A program made the translations under genes and the position numbers. From the NCBI RefSeq assembly GCF_900156455.1, contig NZ_FTNQ01000001.1, forward strand, positions 806,001 to 870,000: DNA of 64,000 bases, given 5' to 3'. The notes below the pieces were generated by a model, which saw only the letters and a list, made by a program, of their open reading frames with translations, searched no databases and had not been told where the DNA came from. Below are positions 26,897-34,777 of this stretch, one piece after another. Position 1 is the first letter of the stretch; each line of letters starts with the position of its first letter. Origin of the DNA: Microbacterium sp. RURRCA19A (GTDB lineage Bacteria > Actinomycetota > Actinomycetes > Actinomycetales > Microbacteriaceae).

Positions 26897-27993
26897 CCGC
26901 GGGGCGCGCGGCGATCGTCGAGGCGCCGTCGACGATCTCGGTCGCCGACGTCGAGTACGGCGACCCGGGTCCGGGTGAGGTGCTCGTGCGGCTCACGGCG
27001 ACCGGCCTGTGCCACACCGATCTCGGGGTGCTGGCCGGGGGCATCCCGTTCCCGACGCCGGGGATCATCGGACACGAGGGGGCCGGACGCGTCGAGAAGG
27101 TCGGGCCGGACGTCACCGCGGTCTCCCCCGGGGATGCCGTGCTGTTGAGCTTCACCTCGTGCGGCGGATGCCGGGCCTGCGCGACGTCGCATCCGGCGTA
27201 CTGCGACTCCTGGCTCCCGCGGAACCTGCTGGGCGGCATCCGTCCCGAGGGGTCGGCGGGGATCACCCGCGGCGGCGAGGCCGTCTCGGCGCACTTCTTC
27301 GGGCAGTCGTCCTTCGGGACGTACGCGATCGCCGACGAACAGGCGCTCGTCCGCGTCGCCGACGACGCCGACCTCACCGTCCTCGCCCCGCTCGGGTGCG
27401 GCGTGCTCACCGGCTTCGGATCGATGTGGAACGTCCTCGACCCGGGCCCCGACGACGTCGTGGCGGTGTACGGGGCGGGCGCGGTGGGGCTGTCGGCGAT
27501 CATCGCGGCGTCCCTCCGCGGGCCCGCGCAGCTCATCGCGATCGACCGGGTCGCCGCGCGGCTCGACCTCGCCCGCGAGCTCGGCGCGACCGACACCGTC
27601 GACGCCTCGCGCGAGGACGTGGCGGAACGTCTCGCCGAGCTCACCGGCGGCCGGGGCGTCTCGCTCGGCTTCGACACGACCGGCCACCCCGGCGTCGCCC
27701 GGACCGCGCTGGATGCCGCCGCCGTCCGCGGTACCGTCCTCGTGTGCGGCGCACCGCCGCCCGGCACAGAGATCGCGGTCGACATCCAGGGGATCCTCAC
27801 CGGCAAGGTGCTCCGCGGCGTGACGATGGGCGACACCGAGCCAAGGGAGCTCATCCCGCGGCTGGTCGCCCTCCACGCCGAGGGCCGCCTCCCGCTGGAG
27901 AAGCTCGAGAAGCGCTACGCCCTCGACGACATCGAGAGCGCGATCGATGACATGCACACCGGCCGGACCGTGAAGCCGGTGATCGTGTACTGA
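26893..27993 (+). CDS. Zinc-dependent alcohol dehydrogenase (aryl-alcohol type)
   Basis: 366 residues of the MDR zinc ADH family. Catalytic zinc ligands: Cys40 in GLCHTD, His61-Glu62 in GHEGAG, and Cys169 in APLGCGV. Structural zinc ligands are Cys90, Cys93, Cys96 and Cys104 (CGGCRACATSHPAYC). The NAD-binding turn is YGAGAVGLSA. The layout and LLSFTSCGGC resemble benzyl/aryl-alcohol dehydrogenases (XylB-like). It oxidises an alcohol to the aldehyde, which the upstream ALDH converts to acid. The start overlaps the ALDH stop by 4 nt. It ends the operon; no strong terminator hairpin follows. Confidence 0.9.
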   Translation: MTAGRAAIVEAPSTISVADVEYGDPGPGEVLVRLTATGLCHTDLGVLAGGIPFPTPGIIGHEGAGRVEKVGPDVTAVSPGDAVLLSFTSCGGCRACATSHPAYCDSWLPRNLLGGIRPEGSAGITRGGEAVSAHFFGQSSFGTYAIADEQALVRVADDADLTVLAPLGCGVLTGFGSMWNVLDPGPDDVVAVYGAGAVGLSAIIAASLRGPAQLIAIDRVAARLDLARELGATDTVDASREDVAERLAELTGGRGVSLGFDTTGHPGVARTALDAAAVRGTVLVCGAPPPGTEIAVDIQGILTGKVLRGVTMGDTEPRELIPRLVALHAEGRLPLEKLEKRYALDDIESAIDDMHTGRTVKPVIVY

Positions 27994-28137
27994 CAGGCGT
28001 GCGGCGGGGCGGGGTGTGCGGACACACACGCGCGGCCAGGCACCCCAGGCGCTGCCAGGCACCCACGCATCGCCGTGCACCCCACGCGCATTGCCGCGCC
28101 ACTCCTCACGCACCGCCGTCTCGGGTCCCGCTCCGCG

Positions 28138-29571
28138 TCAGAACGGGGCGGGGTCCGACACGGGCGGGGCCGTGGGCGGCGGATCGGGGACGAACCGAAC
28201 CGCGGGCGAGTACGGCGGAGGCTCGTCGACGTAAGCCCTCCCCGTCGGGGACGTCCATTCGAGGACTCCCCCGGCGAGCTGTCTCACCTGCCAGCGCGTG
28301 AACTGCTTCTGGGTGTGGTGTCTCTGGCAGAGATGCGAGAGGTTGCTCACCTCGGTCGAGCCGCCCCGGGCCGCGTCGTGCGTGTGATCGACCTCGCAGC
28401 GCACGGCGGGGGCGGTGCACCCGGGCCACCGGCAGTGCCGGTCGCGGGCGCGGAGGTGGCGGTCGATCGCGGCGGTGCGCTGATAGGTGTCGACGTGCAG
28501 CACGGCGCCCGTGATCGGATGCGTGATCACGCGATCCCACGGCACCGAGGTCGCCTCGGCGATCGCGCGCGCTGTTTCGGCGTCGACCGGGCCGTGCCCG
28601 ACGAGCTCGGCGGGGTCGAGGTTCTCTCCGCCGGGCTGGAGCATGGTCAGCGCCGGGACCACGACCTGCACCCTCGCCCGGATCGCGCCGAGCGTGCCAG
28701 GCCCGTCGTCGAGGCGGGTCGGGTCGGCGCCGGGCGCCGCGGTGAGCAGGAGGTCGGCGAAGAGGTCGGCGCGCACCTGATCGACCGTGCGGATGTCGGC
28801 CTCGACCGGTGGCGTACCGGCCGCACGCGGGACGCCGCCGTCGACGGCCTCCGGACGGGACGCGGGCTGGACGCCGGGTTCGACGGCCGCCGCGCCGGGC
28901 GCGGGTGAGAGGGCGAGGCGCGCATCGATGACCGAACGGCTCTGCTGGGTGAGCCGATCGTAGATCCCTACCGCCAGCACGGTCGGCAAGGTGGCGATGA
29001 GATCCGACATCCCGTTCTCACCGGGCACGACCCTCACGGTGCGTGTCGTGCGAGCGGCCCGATGCCGTTCGGTGATCGTCGTGGGCTGCATCCGTTCGGC
29101 GAGGGCCGCGAGGCGGATCTTCAGCCGACCGGGGCTCCTCCCCTCGGCAGTCGCGACCGCCAGCACATCGAACTCGCCGCGCCGCTCGACGGGAACCGGG
29201 TGCCCGGCATCGACGATCGCCCACACGTGGGCTCGCGACAACGCCCCCGCCTCCCACGCGGCGAGCGTCGCGGGATAATCGTCGACGAGCTCCACCGCAC
29301 GACCGATCTGCGCCTGTACCGAACGATCGGAGAGGTGCGCGGCCGCCGCGATCTCGGATGCCACCTCGCGCAGCGCCATCTCGGCCATCTTCGATGAGGT
29401 GCGCTGGGCCGCCATCGCGTCGAACGCGAGGTGCCCGGCGCGAGCGAGCGCCCGCACCCGGCGCGCCTCGGCCGCGGCCACCTCCGCGTCGGCCGCGAGC
29501 ACCTCGCTCAGCACCGACGACAGGTCGTCGTGCCCGCCGTGGGGCGCGGGTTCGGGGTTCGCGGAGTGCAT
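28138..29571 (-). CDS. DUF222 / HNH endonuclease-domain protein (13E12 repeat family)
   Basis: 477 residues. The N-terminal DUF222 domain is helical (about 20-330, with AAHLSDRSVQAQIGRA and LIATLPTVLAVGIYDRL). A C-terminal HNH motif follows: CRWPGCTAPAVRCEVDHTHD, then RGGSTEVSNLSHLCQRHH, with two Cys and the catalytic His. A Pro-rich tail ends the protein. These multicopy actinobacterial proteins are presumed nucleases, of uncertain role, possibly mobile. The start is leaderless: TAGCAT, six bases, ATG. It is solitary and minus-strand among plus-strand genes. The 144 bp before it hold only short imperfect CCAGGCACCC repeats. Confidence 0.88.
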   Translation of the reverse strand: MHSANPEPAPHGGHDDLSSVLSEVLAADAEVAAAEARRVRALARAGHLAFDAMAAQRTSSKMAEMALREVASEIAAAAHLSDRSVQAQIGRAVELVDDYPATLAAWEAGALSRAHVWAIVDAGHPVPVERRGEFDVLAVATAEGRSPGRLKIRLAALAERMQPTTITERHRAARTTRTVRVVPGENGMSDLIATLPTVLAVGIYDRLTQQSRSVIDARLALSPAPGAAAVEPGVQPASRPEAVDGGVPRAAGTPPVEADIRTVDQVRADLFADLLLTAAPGADPTRLDDGPGTLGAIRARVQVVVPALTMLQPGGENLDPAELVGHGPVDAETARAIAEATSVPWDRVITHPITGAVLHVDTYQRTAAIDRHLRARDRHCRWPGCTAPAVRCEVDHTHDAARGGSTEVSNLSHLCQRHHTQKQFTRWQVRQLAGGVLEWTSPTGRAYVDEPPPYSPAVRFVPDPPPTAPPVSDPAPF

Positions 29572-29691
29572 GTCTGCATGCTAGCGAGGGGCTCCGACAT
29601 CACGATGTGCTCGAAGACCCGAATGGGGAGAACCTGCCCGATCTTCTCTCTGGGGAGGAATCGTCCCGGTCCCGACCCCCTCGATCCGCCT

Positions 29692-29994
29692 GTGCGCGCA
29701 GTGATCGCCCCGATCACGCTCGCCGCGCAGCGGACCCTCCGACGCGAGCCCGACGTCTACAGCCGCTTCCGCCGGTTCCTGGGGCGCTCCATCCTCCTCG
29801 GCCTCGAGCTGCTGGTCGCCGCGGACATCATCCGCACCGTCGCGGTCACCCCGACGCTCGCGAGCGTGGGGGTACTGGCGGCGATCGTCCTCATCCGGAC
29901 GTTCCTCAGCTGGTCGCTGGAACTCGAGATCACCGGCCGCTGGCCCTGGCAGAAGGCGGCGGCCGTCGATTCGGCGCGCGGCACCCCGGAGTAG
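29692..29994 (+). CDS. Second DUF1622 protein, N-terminally shortened
   Basis: From a GTG at 29692 the protein has 100 residues. Its residues from LRREPD onward are nearly identical to the DUF1622 protein at 17307-17672 (both contain RFRRFLGRSILLGLELLV and LEITGRWPWQK). Nucleotide differences are mostly synonymous, so the shared part has been under selection. The first membrane helix of the family is largely missing: the copy starts at VRAVIAPITLAAQRT. In-frame ATGs at 29605 and 29623 would add a Cys/Pro-rich stretch unlike any DUF1622 N-terminus. Either a functional two-helix paralogue or a decaying copy. It ends 10 bp before the thioesterase start. Confidence 0.6.
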   Translation: MRAVIAPITLAAQRTLRREPDVYSRFRRFLGRSILLGLELLVAADIIRTVAVTPTLASVGVLAAIVLIRTFLSWSLELEITGRWPWQKAAAVDSARGTPE

Positions 29995-30004
29995 CGTTGA
30001 CCGT

Positions 30005-30463
30005 GTGACGGCATCGCAGTGGCATCCCTCCGACGACGGCATCAATTTCCACACCCGCAAGTGGGTCAAGCCCGAGGATCTGAACGCCAACGGCACGCTG
30101 TTCGGTGGCAGCCTGCTGCGCTGGATCGACGAGGAAGCCGCGATCTACGCGATCATCCAGCTCGGCAACTACCGCGTTGTCACGAAGCTCATCTCGGAGA
30201 TCAACTTCGAGGCATCCGCTCTGCAGGGCGACCTGATCGAGATGGGGCTCACGGCGACGCACTTCGGTCGCACGTCGCTCACCATGCGCGCGGTCGTGCG
30301 GAACATGATCACGCGCAAGCGCATCCTCACGATCGAACGGCTCGTGTTCGTGAGCGTCGATGAGGACGGCAAGCCCACGCCCCACGGATACACCGACATC
30401 ACCTACGACCGCGACCGGATGCCGCACGAGCACCCCGCGACCGGGAGCATCCGGCTCGATTAG
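30005..30463 (+). CDS. Hotdog-fold acyl-CoA thioesterase
   Basis: 152 residues from a GTG start, with TAGCGT seven bases upstream (leaderless). The hotdog signature is clear: LNANGTLFGGSLLRWIDEEAAIYA, read in two parts, contains the family's N-x-x-G-x-(L/M)-x-G and the acidic residue of the active site, and the later SINFEAS-like strand (SEINFEASALQGD) follows. It resembles YciA/BFIT-type enzymes that hydrolyse acyl-CoA to free acid and CoA in the cytoplasm. Chain length is not predictable. It stands alone between the DUF1622 copy and a dienelactone-hydrolase-like gene. Confidence 0.85.
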   Translation: MTASQWHPSDDGINFHTRKWVKPEDLNANGTLFGGSLLRWIDEEAAIYAIIQLGNYRVVTKLISEINFEASALQGDLIEMGLTATHFGRTSLTMRAVVRNMITRKRILTIERLVFVSVDEDGKPTPHGYTDITYDRDRMPHEHPATGSIRLD

Positions 30464-30508
30464 TCCGCGGATCGCCGCTACCGGGCGCGGTAGTGATTCA
30501 CTGAGCAC

Positions 30509-31297
30509 ATGACCACGGATCTGTTGGCCGACTGGGACGTCTCGCCCTTCGCGTACGACGGCATCACGCACGACGTCTATCGTTCGGGCGAGGGTCCCGG
30601 CGTCATCCTGATCCCGGAGCTCCCCGGTGCGACCCCCGAGGTGATCGCGCTCGGCGAGCGACTCGTCGCCGCGGGCTTCCACGTCGCCCTCCCCTCCATC
30701 GTCGGAACGCCGGGGCGGCCGGTGAGCGGCGGGTACATCGCCGGTTCCGCTCTGCGCATGTGCGTGTCACGCGAGTTCGCGGCATTCGCACGTCGCGCCG
30801 ATCGTCCGATCGCGGGTTTCCTGCGCGCCCTCGCGCGTGATGTGCACGCCGAGCGCGGCGGGCCCGGTGTCGGTGTCATCGGGATGTGCTTCTCCGGCGG
30901 ATTCGCTCTGGCGACGGCCGCCGACGAGAGCGTGCTCGCGCCCGTCGTCTCCCAGCCCGCGCTCCCCCCGCCGATCGGCGCCGGGCGCTCCGCGACCGGT
31001 CTGAGCCCGACCGAGGAGTCCGCCGTCCGCCGCCGTGCCGGCGACGGCCTGTGCGCGCTCGGCCTGCGGTTCACGAACGACCGCAGCGTCCCGGCGGAGC
31101 GTTTCGCGGCGTTCGAGCGGCTGCTCGGCGAGGGATGGCGGGCGTTCGAGATCGACTCCTCGCCGGGCAATCCCGATGGCATCCCGGCCGGCGCGCACTC
31201 CGTGCTCACGGATGCCTCGGCCACCGTCCCGGGTCACCCGACGCATCGAGCGAACGAACAGGTCGTCGAGTTCCTGCGCGAGCGACTCGGCGGCTGA
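30509..31297 (+). CDS. Dienelactone hydrolase family protein
   Basis: 262 residues with the DLH alpha/beta fold. The nucleophile is a cysteine, Cys127 in GMCFSGG, as in true dienelactone hydrolases. Glu37 in LIPELPG corresponds to the family's conserved Glu near the active site, and a C-terminal His is expected in PGHPTHRANEQV. The enzyme class opens dienelactones in chlorocatechol degradation, but many actinobacterial members have other ester or lactone substrates. Leaderless start: TTCACT, six bases, ATG. No catechol-cleaving enzyme is adjacent except the VOC protein at 32186, on the other strand. Confidence 0.82.
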   Translation: MTTDLLADWDVSPFAYDGITHDVYRSGEGPGVILIPELPGATPEVIALGERLVAAGFHVALPSIVGTPGRPVSGGYIAGSALRMCVSREFAAFARRADRPIAGFLRALARDVHAERGGPGVGVIGMCFSGGFALATAADESVLAPVVSQPALPPPIGAGRSATGLSPTEESAVRRRAGDGLCALGLRFTNDRSVPAERFAAFERLLGEGWRAFEIDSSPGNPDGIPAGAHSVLTDASATVPGHPTHRANEQVVEFLRERLGG

Positions 31298-31407
31298 TCA
31301 CTCTCCTGAGAGTCCGTGAGCCGCCGGAGCGGAAGGCGTAACATTCCGTCACACGAGCGCTCCGCCGCCGGCCGATCGCATCCGCTTCGAGCACACGGGA
31401 GACCCAC

Positions 31408-31809
31408 ATGGACACCACGATGATGATGAAGTCGATGGACATGGGCGAGATGACCATGGACATGGATGCCATGCAGGAATGCCTGCAGTCGATGAACGCC
31501 TGCGCGATGGCGGCGGCGATGTGCGCCGGCAGCGACATGATGCACGGCGCCGAGATGGCCAAGTGCTGCGCCATGTGCTCGAACATGGTCGAGATGGCCC
31601 AGGCGACCATGCACATGATGATGCGCCCCGCGGGCATGGACATGGACGTGATGAAGGCCATGATGACGGCCTGCATGACCATGGGCACGGCATGCGCCGA
31701 CGAGTGCCGCGCGCACGCCGACATGGACGAGATGTGCCGCTACTGCGCCATGGCGTGCGACGACATGGTCATGAAGTGCGAGGCCATGATGGCCTCGATG
31801 TCGGCCTGA
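31408..31809 (+). CDS. Met/Cys-rich helical protein, probable copper-binding (Csp-like)
   Basis: 133 residues, of which I count 38 Met and 13 Cys. Four probable helices (about 18-42, 46-75, 78-98, 102-131) carry Met and Cys with a 3-4 residue spacing. Examples are CLQSMNACAMAAAMC, AKCCAMCSNMVEM and MCRYCAMACDDM. This fits four-helix-bundle copper storage proteins (Csp, DUF326-like), which line the bundle core with Cys to hold Cu(I). Here Met strongly outnumbers Cys, which is unusual. There is no signal peptide, so it should be cytosolic. GGGAGA precedes the ATG. No copper ATPase or CsoR gene is adjacent, so the copper role is inference. Confidence 0.75.
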   Translation: MDTTMMMKSMDMGEMTMDMDAMQECLQSMNACAMAAAMCAGSDMMHGAEMAKCCAMCSNMVEMAQATMHMMMRPAGMDMDVMKAMMTACMTMGTACADECRAHADMDEMCRYCAMACDDMVMKCEAMMASMSA

Positions 31810-31827
31810 GCGACGCCGCTTCGGCGC

Positions 31828-32085
31828 TTACGCGACGCGCGCGGTCGTGAGGATGGCCGACGCGCTGAGGAGTTCCGCGACCGGGTGGTAGCCGACCGGC
31901 TCCCCCGCCGCGATGTCGACTGTCGGGCCGACGACGCGCACGAGAACGGTCTCGCCGTTCAACAGCACGATGGACACTTCGGCGCCGTCGACACGGGAGA
32001 CCAGTCCGTCCCACCACGCCGCGGGGTTGGCCGACGCCATGCAGCGCTGGATCGGGTGGACTGTCGACGAGATCGTGCGGGACAT
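31828..32085 (-). CDS. Small hypothetical protein (85 aa)
   Basis: 85 residues, mostly beta-like: VSRVDGAEVSIVLLNGETVLVRVVGP resembles a small barrel or SH3-like fold, preceded by a Trp-containing helix (NPAAWWDGLV). I recognise no family. AGGTGAAGCC precedes the ATG at 32085, supporting this start. It converges on the Met/Cys-rich gene, with 18 bp between the stops, and could share a terminator; nothing in the sequence links it to metals. Confidence 0.6.
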   Translation of the reverse strand: MSRTISSTVHPIQRCMASANPAAWWDGLVSRVDGAEVSIVLLNGETVLVRVVGPTVDIAAGEPVGYHPVAELLSASAILTTARVA

Positions 32086-32185
32086 GGCTTCACCTGCCTT
32101 CGTGGGGTTGCGATGTGACGACGGTACGGGATGCCACGAGAGCAGGCGCGGGGCGGCGTAGCGGGGCGTAACACCGGCGCGAGCC

Positions 32186-33103
32186 TCAGCCGACCTCCGG
32201 TGTGATCGCCAACCGCGTGCCCCACGGGTCGGCGAGCCGCAGGGTGCGGCCGTCGTCGGCCGCGGCGATGCCGTGATCGCGCACGCGCTCGCCGAACGCC
32301 TCCACGTCGTCGCGTGTGGGCACGAGGATGCGCACGTCGCCGAGGCCGAGGGTGGCCGCGCGAGGCCCCGCACCGGCTCTGTGCCACGTGTTCATGCCGA
32401 GGTGGTGGTGGTATCCGCCCGCCGACAGGAACAGTGCGGAGCCCAGGTCCGCGGTCACGTCGAACCCGAGGATGCCCTGGTAGAAGCGGCGCGCCGTCGG
32501 GATGTCGCCCACCTGGAGGTGGACGTGCCCGATGGCGGCTGTGGCATCCGTCCCGCTCTCCTTCGCCTCGGGGTCGTACCAGCACTGGAGGAACTGGTTC
32601 GGATCGAGGAATTCCGACGCCATCTGCACGGTCCCGTCGGCGCGGATCGTCCACTGGTCGCGCGGGCGGTCGCGGTACAGCTCGAGTCCGTTGCCCTCGG
32701 GGTCGTGGAAGTAGAACGCCTCGCTGACGAGGTGATCGGCGGATCCCTCGTACATCTGCCCGGCCTGCCGGGCCATGGATGCCAGGGCGGAGGCGAGCCG
32801 TGCCTGATCCTGGAACACGATGGCGGTGTGGTACAGCCCGGCGCCCCGGCTGTCGCGGCCCGGGAGGTCCTTCTCCTGCCGGAGCACGATGGATGCCACG
32901 CCCCCGCGCCCGAGGGTCGCCGTCGCGCCGGAATGGTCGAGGACGTCGAGCGTCACCGCCCGCCGGTAGAAATCGGTCATCCCGTCGAGGTCGCTCACGA
33001 GCAGCTCGACCGTGTCCATGCGCGTGCCGTCCGGCGCCGCGCCGGGCGTCGGCACGGACGGCGCACTCCACGACGGTGCGGCGGGTTTCGAGGCCTGATC
33101 CAC
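32186..33103 (-). CDS. VOC-family protein, catechol-2,3-dioxygenase-like (CatE type)
   Basis: 305 residues with two VOC modules: about 25-145 (TVELLVSDLDGMTDFYRRAV, in parts; FHDPEGNGLELYRDRP) and about 185-300 (GHVHLQVGDIPTARRFY; LADPWGTRL). Likely metal ligands are His in LYHTAIV, His in GHVHLQV and Glu in GLELYRD. The two-module length and the divergent MarR gene match CatE-like ring-cleavage dioxygenases or glyoxalases controlled by MarR/CatR repressors. The role could be detoxification of catechols or quinones. It could also be a glyoxalase-type lyase. The promoter region shared with the MarR gene holds a perfect 6-bp inverted repeat. Confidence 0.8.
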   Translation of the reverse strand: MDQASKPAAPSWSAPSVPTPGAAPDGTRMDTVELLVSDLDGMTDFYRRAVTLDVLDHSGATATLGRGGVASIVLRQEKDLPGRDSRGAGLYHTAIVFQDQARLASALASMARQAGQMYEGSADHLVSEAFYFHDPEGNGLELYRDRPRDQWTIRADGTVQMASEFLDPNQFLQCWYDPEAKESGTDATAAIGHVHLQVGDIPTARRFYQGILGFDVTADLGSALFLSAGGYHHHLGMNTWHRAGAGPRAATLGLGDVRILVPTRDDVEAFGERVRDHGIAAADDGRTLRLADPWGTRLAITPEVG

Positions 33104-33130
33104 GAGAAGCTCCCTGTGACGGTGTCATCG

Positions 33131-33152
33131 CAACCACTCCGGCGATTGGTTG
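33131..33152. promoter_or_regulatory. Candidate MarR operator
   Basis: CAACCA (33131-33136) and TGGTTG (33147-33152) form a perfect inverted repeat with a 10-bp spacer, between the VOC gene and the MarR gene. A second short palindrome, TTGTCGCTACAA, overlaps its right arm. The MarR -10 box TAGGAT is at 33168-33173, so a bound repressor would cover its own promoter and that of the VOC gene. Confidence 0.5.
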
Positions 33153-33179
33153 TCGCTACAAGTAACTTAGGATGATCGC

Positions 33180-33668
33180 GTGGTATTCCGCGCACCTCGT
33201 ATGAACGCGCAGGAGTCCGCGGCATGGGTCGGCCTTGTCACCGTGAGCCAGCTCCTGCCGGCGGCACTCGACGCGCAGTTGCAGCGCGACTCGCGGATGA
33301 CGCACTTCGAATTCTCGGTGCTCACCGTGCTGCGATTCGCGCCCGAGCAGACCCTGCGCATGACCGCGCTCGCCGCGGAGACGGCATCCACTCTCCCGCG
33401 CCTCTCGCACGTGTGCTCTCGCCTGGAGAAGCGCGGGCTGGTCGAACGGTTCGCCGCCGCGGAGGACCGCCGCGCGACCGACGTCCGGCTCACGGCGGAC
33501 GGCCGCCGCGACCTCATCCGCGCGACGCCGCGACACATCGAGACGGCGCGACAGCTGGTCGTGGACGCCCTGACCCCCGCGCAGCTCGACGCCCTCGCCG
33601 AGATCACCGCGGCCATCCAAGGGCGGCTGGAGGGTGGGGGCGGCGGCTCAGCCGCCGGGCGGCCCTGA
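33180..33668 (+). CDS. MarR-family transcriptional regulator
   Basis: 162 residues. The winged helix-turn-helix reads MTHFEFSVLTVLRFAPEQ, LRMTALAAETASTLPRLSH, then ERFAAAEDRRATDVRLTADG with the conserved D-R pair of the wing. A flexible Gly-rich C-terminus (GGGGGSAAG) is unusual. The GTG at 33180 is chosen because TAGGAT lies exactly six bases upstream; an ATG at 33201 is the alternative. Divergent from the VOC dioxygenase gene, which it probably represses until a phenolic or electrophile binds. Confidence 0.85.
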   Translation: MVFRAPRMNAQESAAWVGLVTVSQLLPAALDAQLQRDSRMTHFEFSVLTVLRFAPEQTLRMTALAAETASTLPRLSHVCSRLEKRGLVERFAAAEDRRATDVRLTADGRRDLIRATPRHIETARQLVVDALTPAQLDALAEITAAIQGRLEGGGGGSAAGRP

Positions 33669-33679
33669 CGCGTCGGCTC

Positions 33680-34069
33680 TCAGAGCGCGCGCATGCGATT
33701 GTTCCGCGCGTCGTGGGTCAGCTCCGCGAGCCCCAGTTCCTCGAGCAGCGGGGGCAGGTACATGCCGAAGCGCCCGCGATATCCCTTGCGCGTGCCGTAC
33801 CAGCCCCCGACCGGGTTGCTTTCGGAGCGCCCCCATGCTTCGACCGTTCCGTCGACCACGGGCTTCTGCTCATCCGCGGCGCCGAGCGGAACCCAGTCGC
33901 CCTGGCCGAGCAGCCAGGCATGGAGGTCGTCGATCGCGCGGGCCTGGTACGTCAACTTCGTCGAGCCGACCTGACAGATCAGCTCCTCGCCGTCGCGGTA
34001 CAGGGTGTATTCCGAGCTGCCCGGCGGAGTCCGCAGCACCCACGGATCGTCTTTGATTCCTGCGGCCAT
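33680..34069 (-). CDS. Conserved-looking hypothetical protein (129 aa)
   Basis: 129 residues: KDDPWVLRTPPGSSEYTLYRD, in parts, and GRFGMYLPPLLEELGLAELTHD. The composition is soluble, with several Trp residues. I cannot name the family, though similar short proteins with PWxLxTPPGxS are, as I recall, common in actinobacteria. GGAGGGA lies upstream of the ATG at 34069. It converges on the MarR gene with 11 bp between the stops. Confidence 0.65.
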   Translation of the reverse strand: MAAGIKDDPWVLRTPPGSSEYTLYRDGEELICQVGSTKLTYQARAIDDLHAWLLGQGDWVPLGAADEQKPVVDGTVEAWGRSESNPVGGWYGTRKGYRGRFGMYLPPLLEELGLAELTHDARNNRMRAL

Positions 34070-34174
34070 CCGCGGCTCCCTCCGTCGTGCGCCCGTCCGG
34101 CGGACGAGGCGATGAGGACATCCTGGCCCGCCGGGACGGCAGCCGCCAGGGACGCGACTCGCTAGTCTCGCGCC

Positions 34175-34723
34175 ATGCGCATCGTCGTCTCGGGAACCCA
34201 CGCCAGCGGCAAGAGCACCCTCATCTCCGACTTCCACCTGCGGCATCCCGATTTCGTTGTCCTACCGGATGCCTTCGAAGATGCCGAGGATGCCGGCGAC
34301 GCACCCTCCGCTGCGCTGTTCGCCGCCCAGCTCCGAATCGCCGCGGATCGACTCGTCACCGACGACGCTCCGGACCTCATCGCGGAACGAGGCCCGCTGG
34401 ACTTCCTCGCCTACCTATTCGCCCTCGCCGAGCTGTCGGGCGTGGACGCGGACGAGCGCGTTCTCGAGCGGGCCACCGCGCTCGTGACGGCCGCGATGCA
34501 GACCGTGGACGCGCTGATCGTGCTGCCGCTGTCCGCCCGCAACGCGATCCCGCTGCCCTCCGACGAACACCCTGAGCTCCGCGAGGTGATGAACGACGCG
34601 CTCCTCGACCTGATCGACGACGCCGAACTGATCGGCGCGCACGTGCGGATCGCGGAGATCTCCGGGTCGCCGGAGGAACGACTGATGGCGATGGAGGAGT
34701 TCCTTCGCGGCCCTGCTACATGA
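34175..34723 (+). CDS. P-loop ATPase/kinase-like protein
   Basis: 182 residues with Walker A GTHASGKST at 7-15 and an AAA_28-like fold (DLIAERGPLDFLAYLFALAE, in parts, then ALIVLPL). Such proteins resemble nucleotide or small-molecule kinases. The ERGPLDFLAY segment fits the lid and base region of dNK/thymidylate-kinase-like enzymes. The substrate is unknown. Leaderless start: TAGTCT, six bases, ATG. It precedes a deazaflavin-oxidoreductase-like gene by 54 bp but shows no sign of a shared function. Confidence 0.72.
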   Translation: MRIVVSGTHASGKSTLISDFHLRHPDFVVLPDAFEDAEDAGDAPSAALFAAQLRIAADRLVTDDAPDLIAERGPLDFLAYLFALAELSGVDADERVLERATALVTAAMQTVDALIVLPLSARNAIPLPSDEHPELREVMNDALLDLIDDAELIGAHVRIAEISGSPEERLMAMEEFLRGPAT

Positions 34724-34777
34724 CGACGTGGGTCGCGCCGGTTCTCGTGGACGCTCATCGGAGAGTAGGAACGAGAC

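Noticed and set aside
28000-28137. Imperfect CCAGGCACCC repeats after the ADH gene
   Set aside because: Too short and irregular to call an element; noted only in the neighbouring gene entry.
28138-29571. Considered as evidence of an inserted mobile element
   Set aside because: DUF222/HNH proteins are often multicopy, but no inverted repeats, target duplication or transposase are visible.
31206-31724. Minus-strand His/Met-rich frames opposite the Met/Cys-rich gene
   Set aside because: CAT on the minus strand is ATG on the plus strand, so a Met-rich gene automatically gives His/Met-rich shadows. The plus frame has the ribosome site and balanced Asp/Glu.
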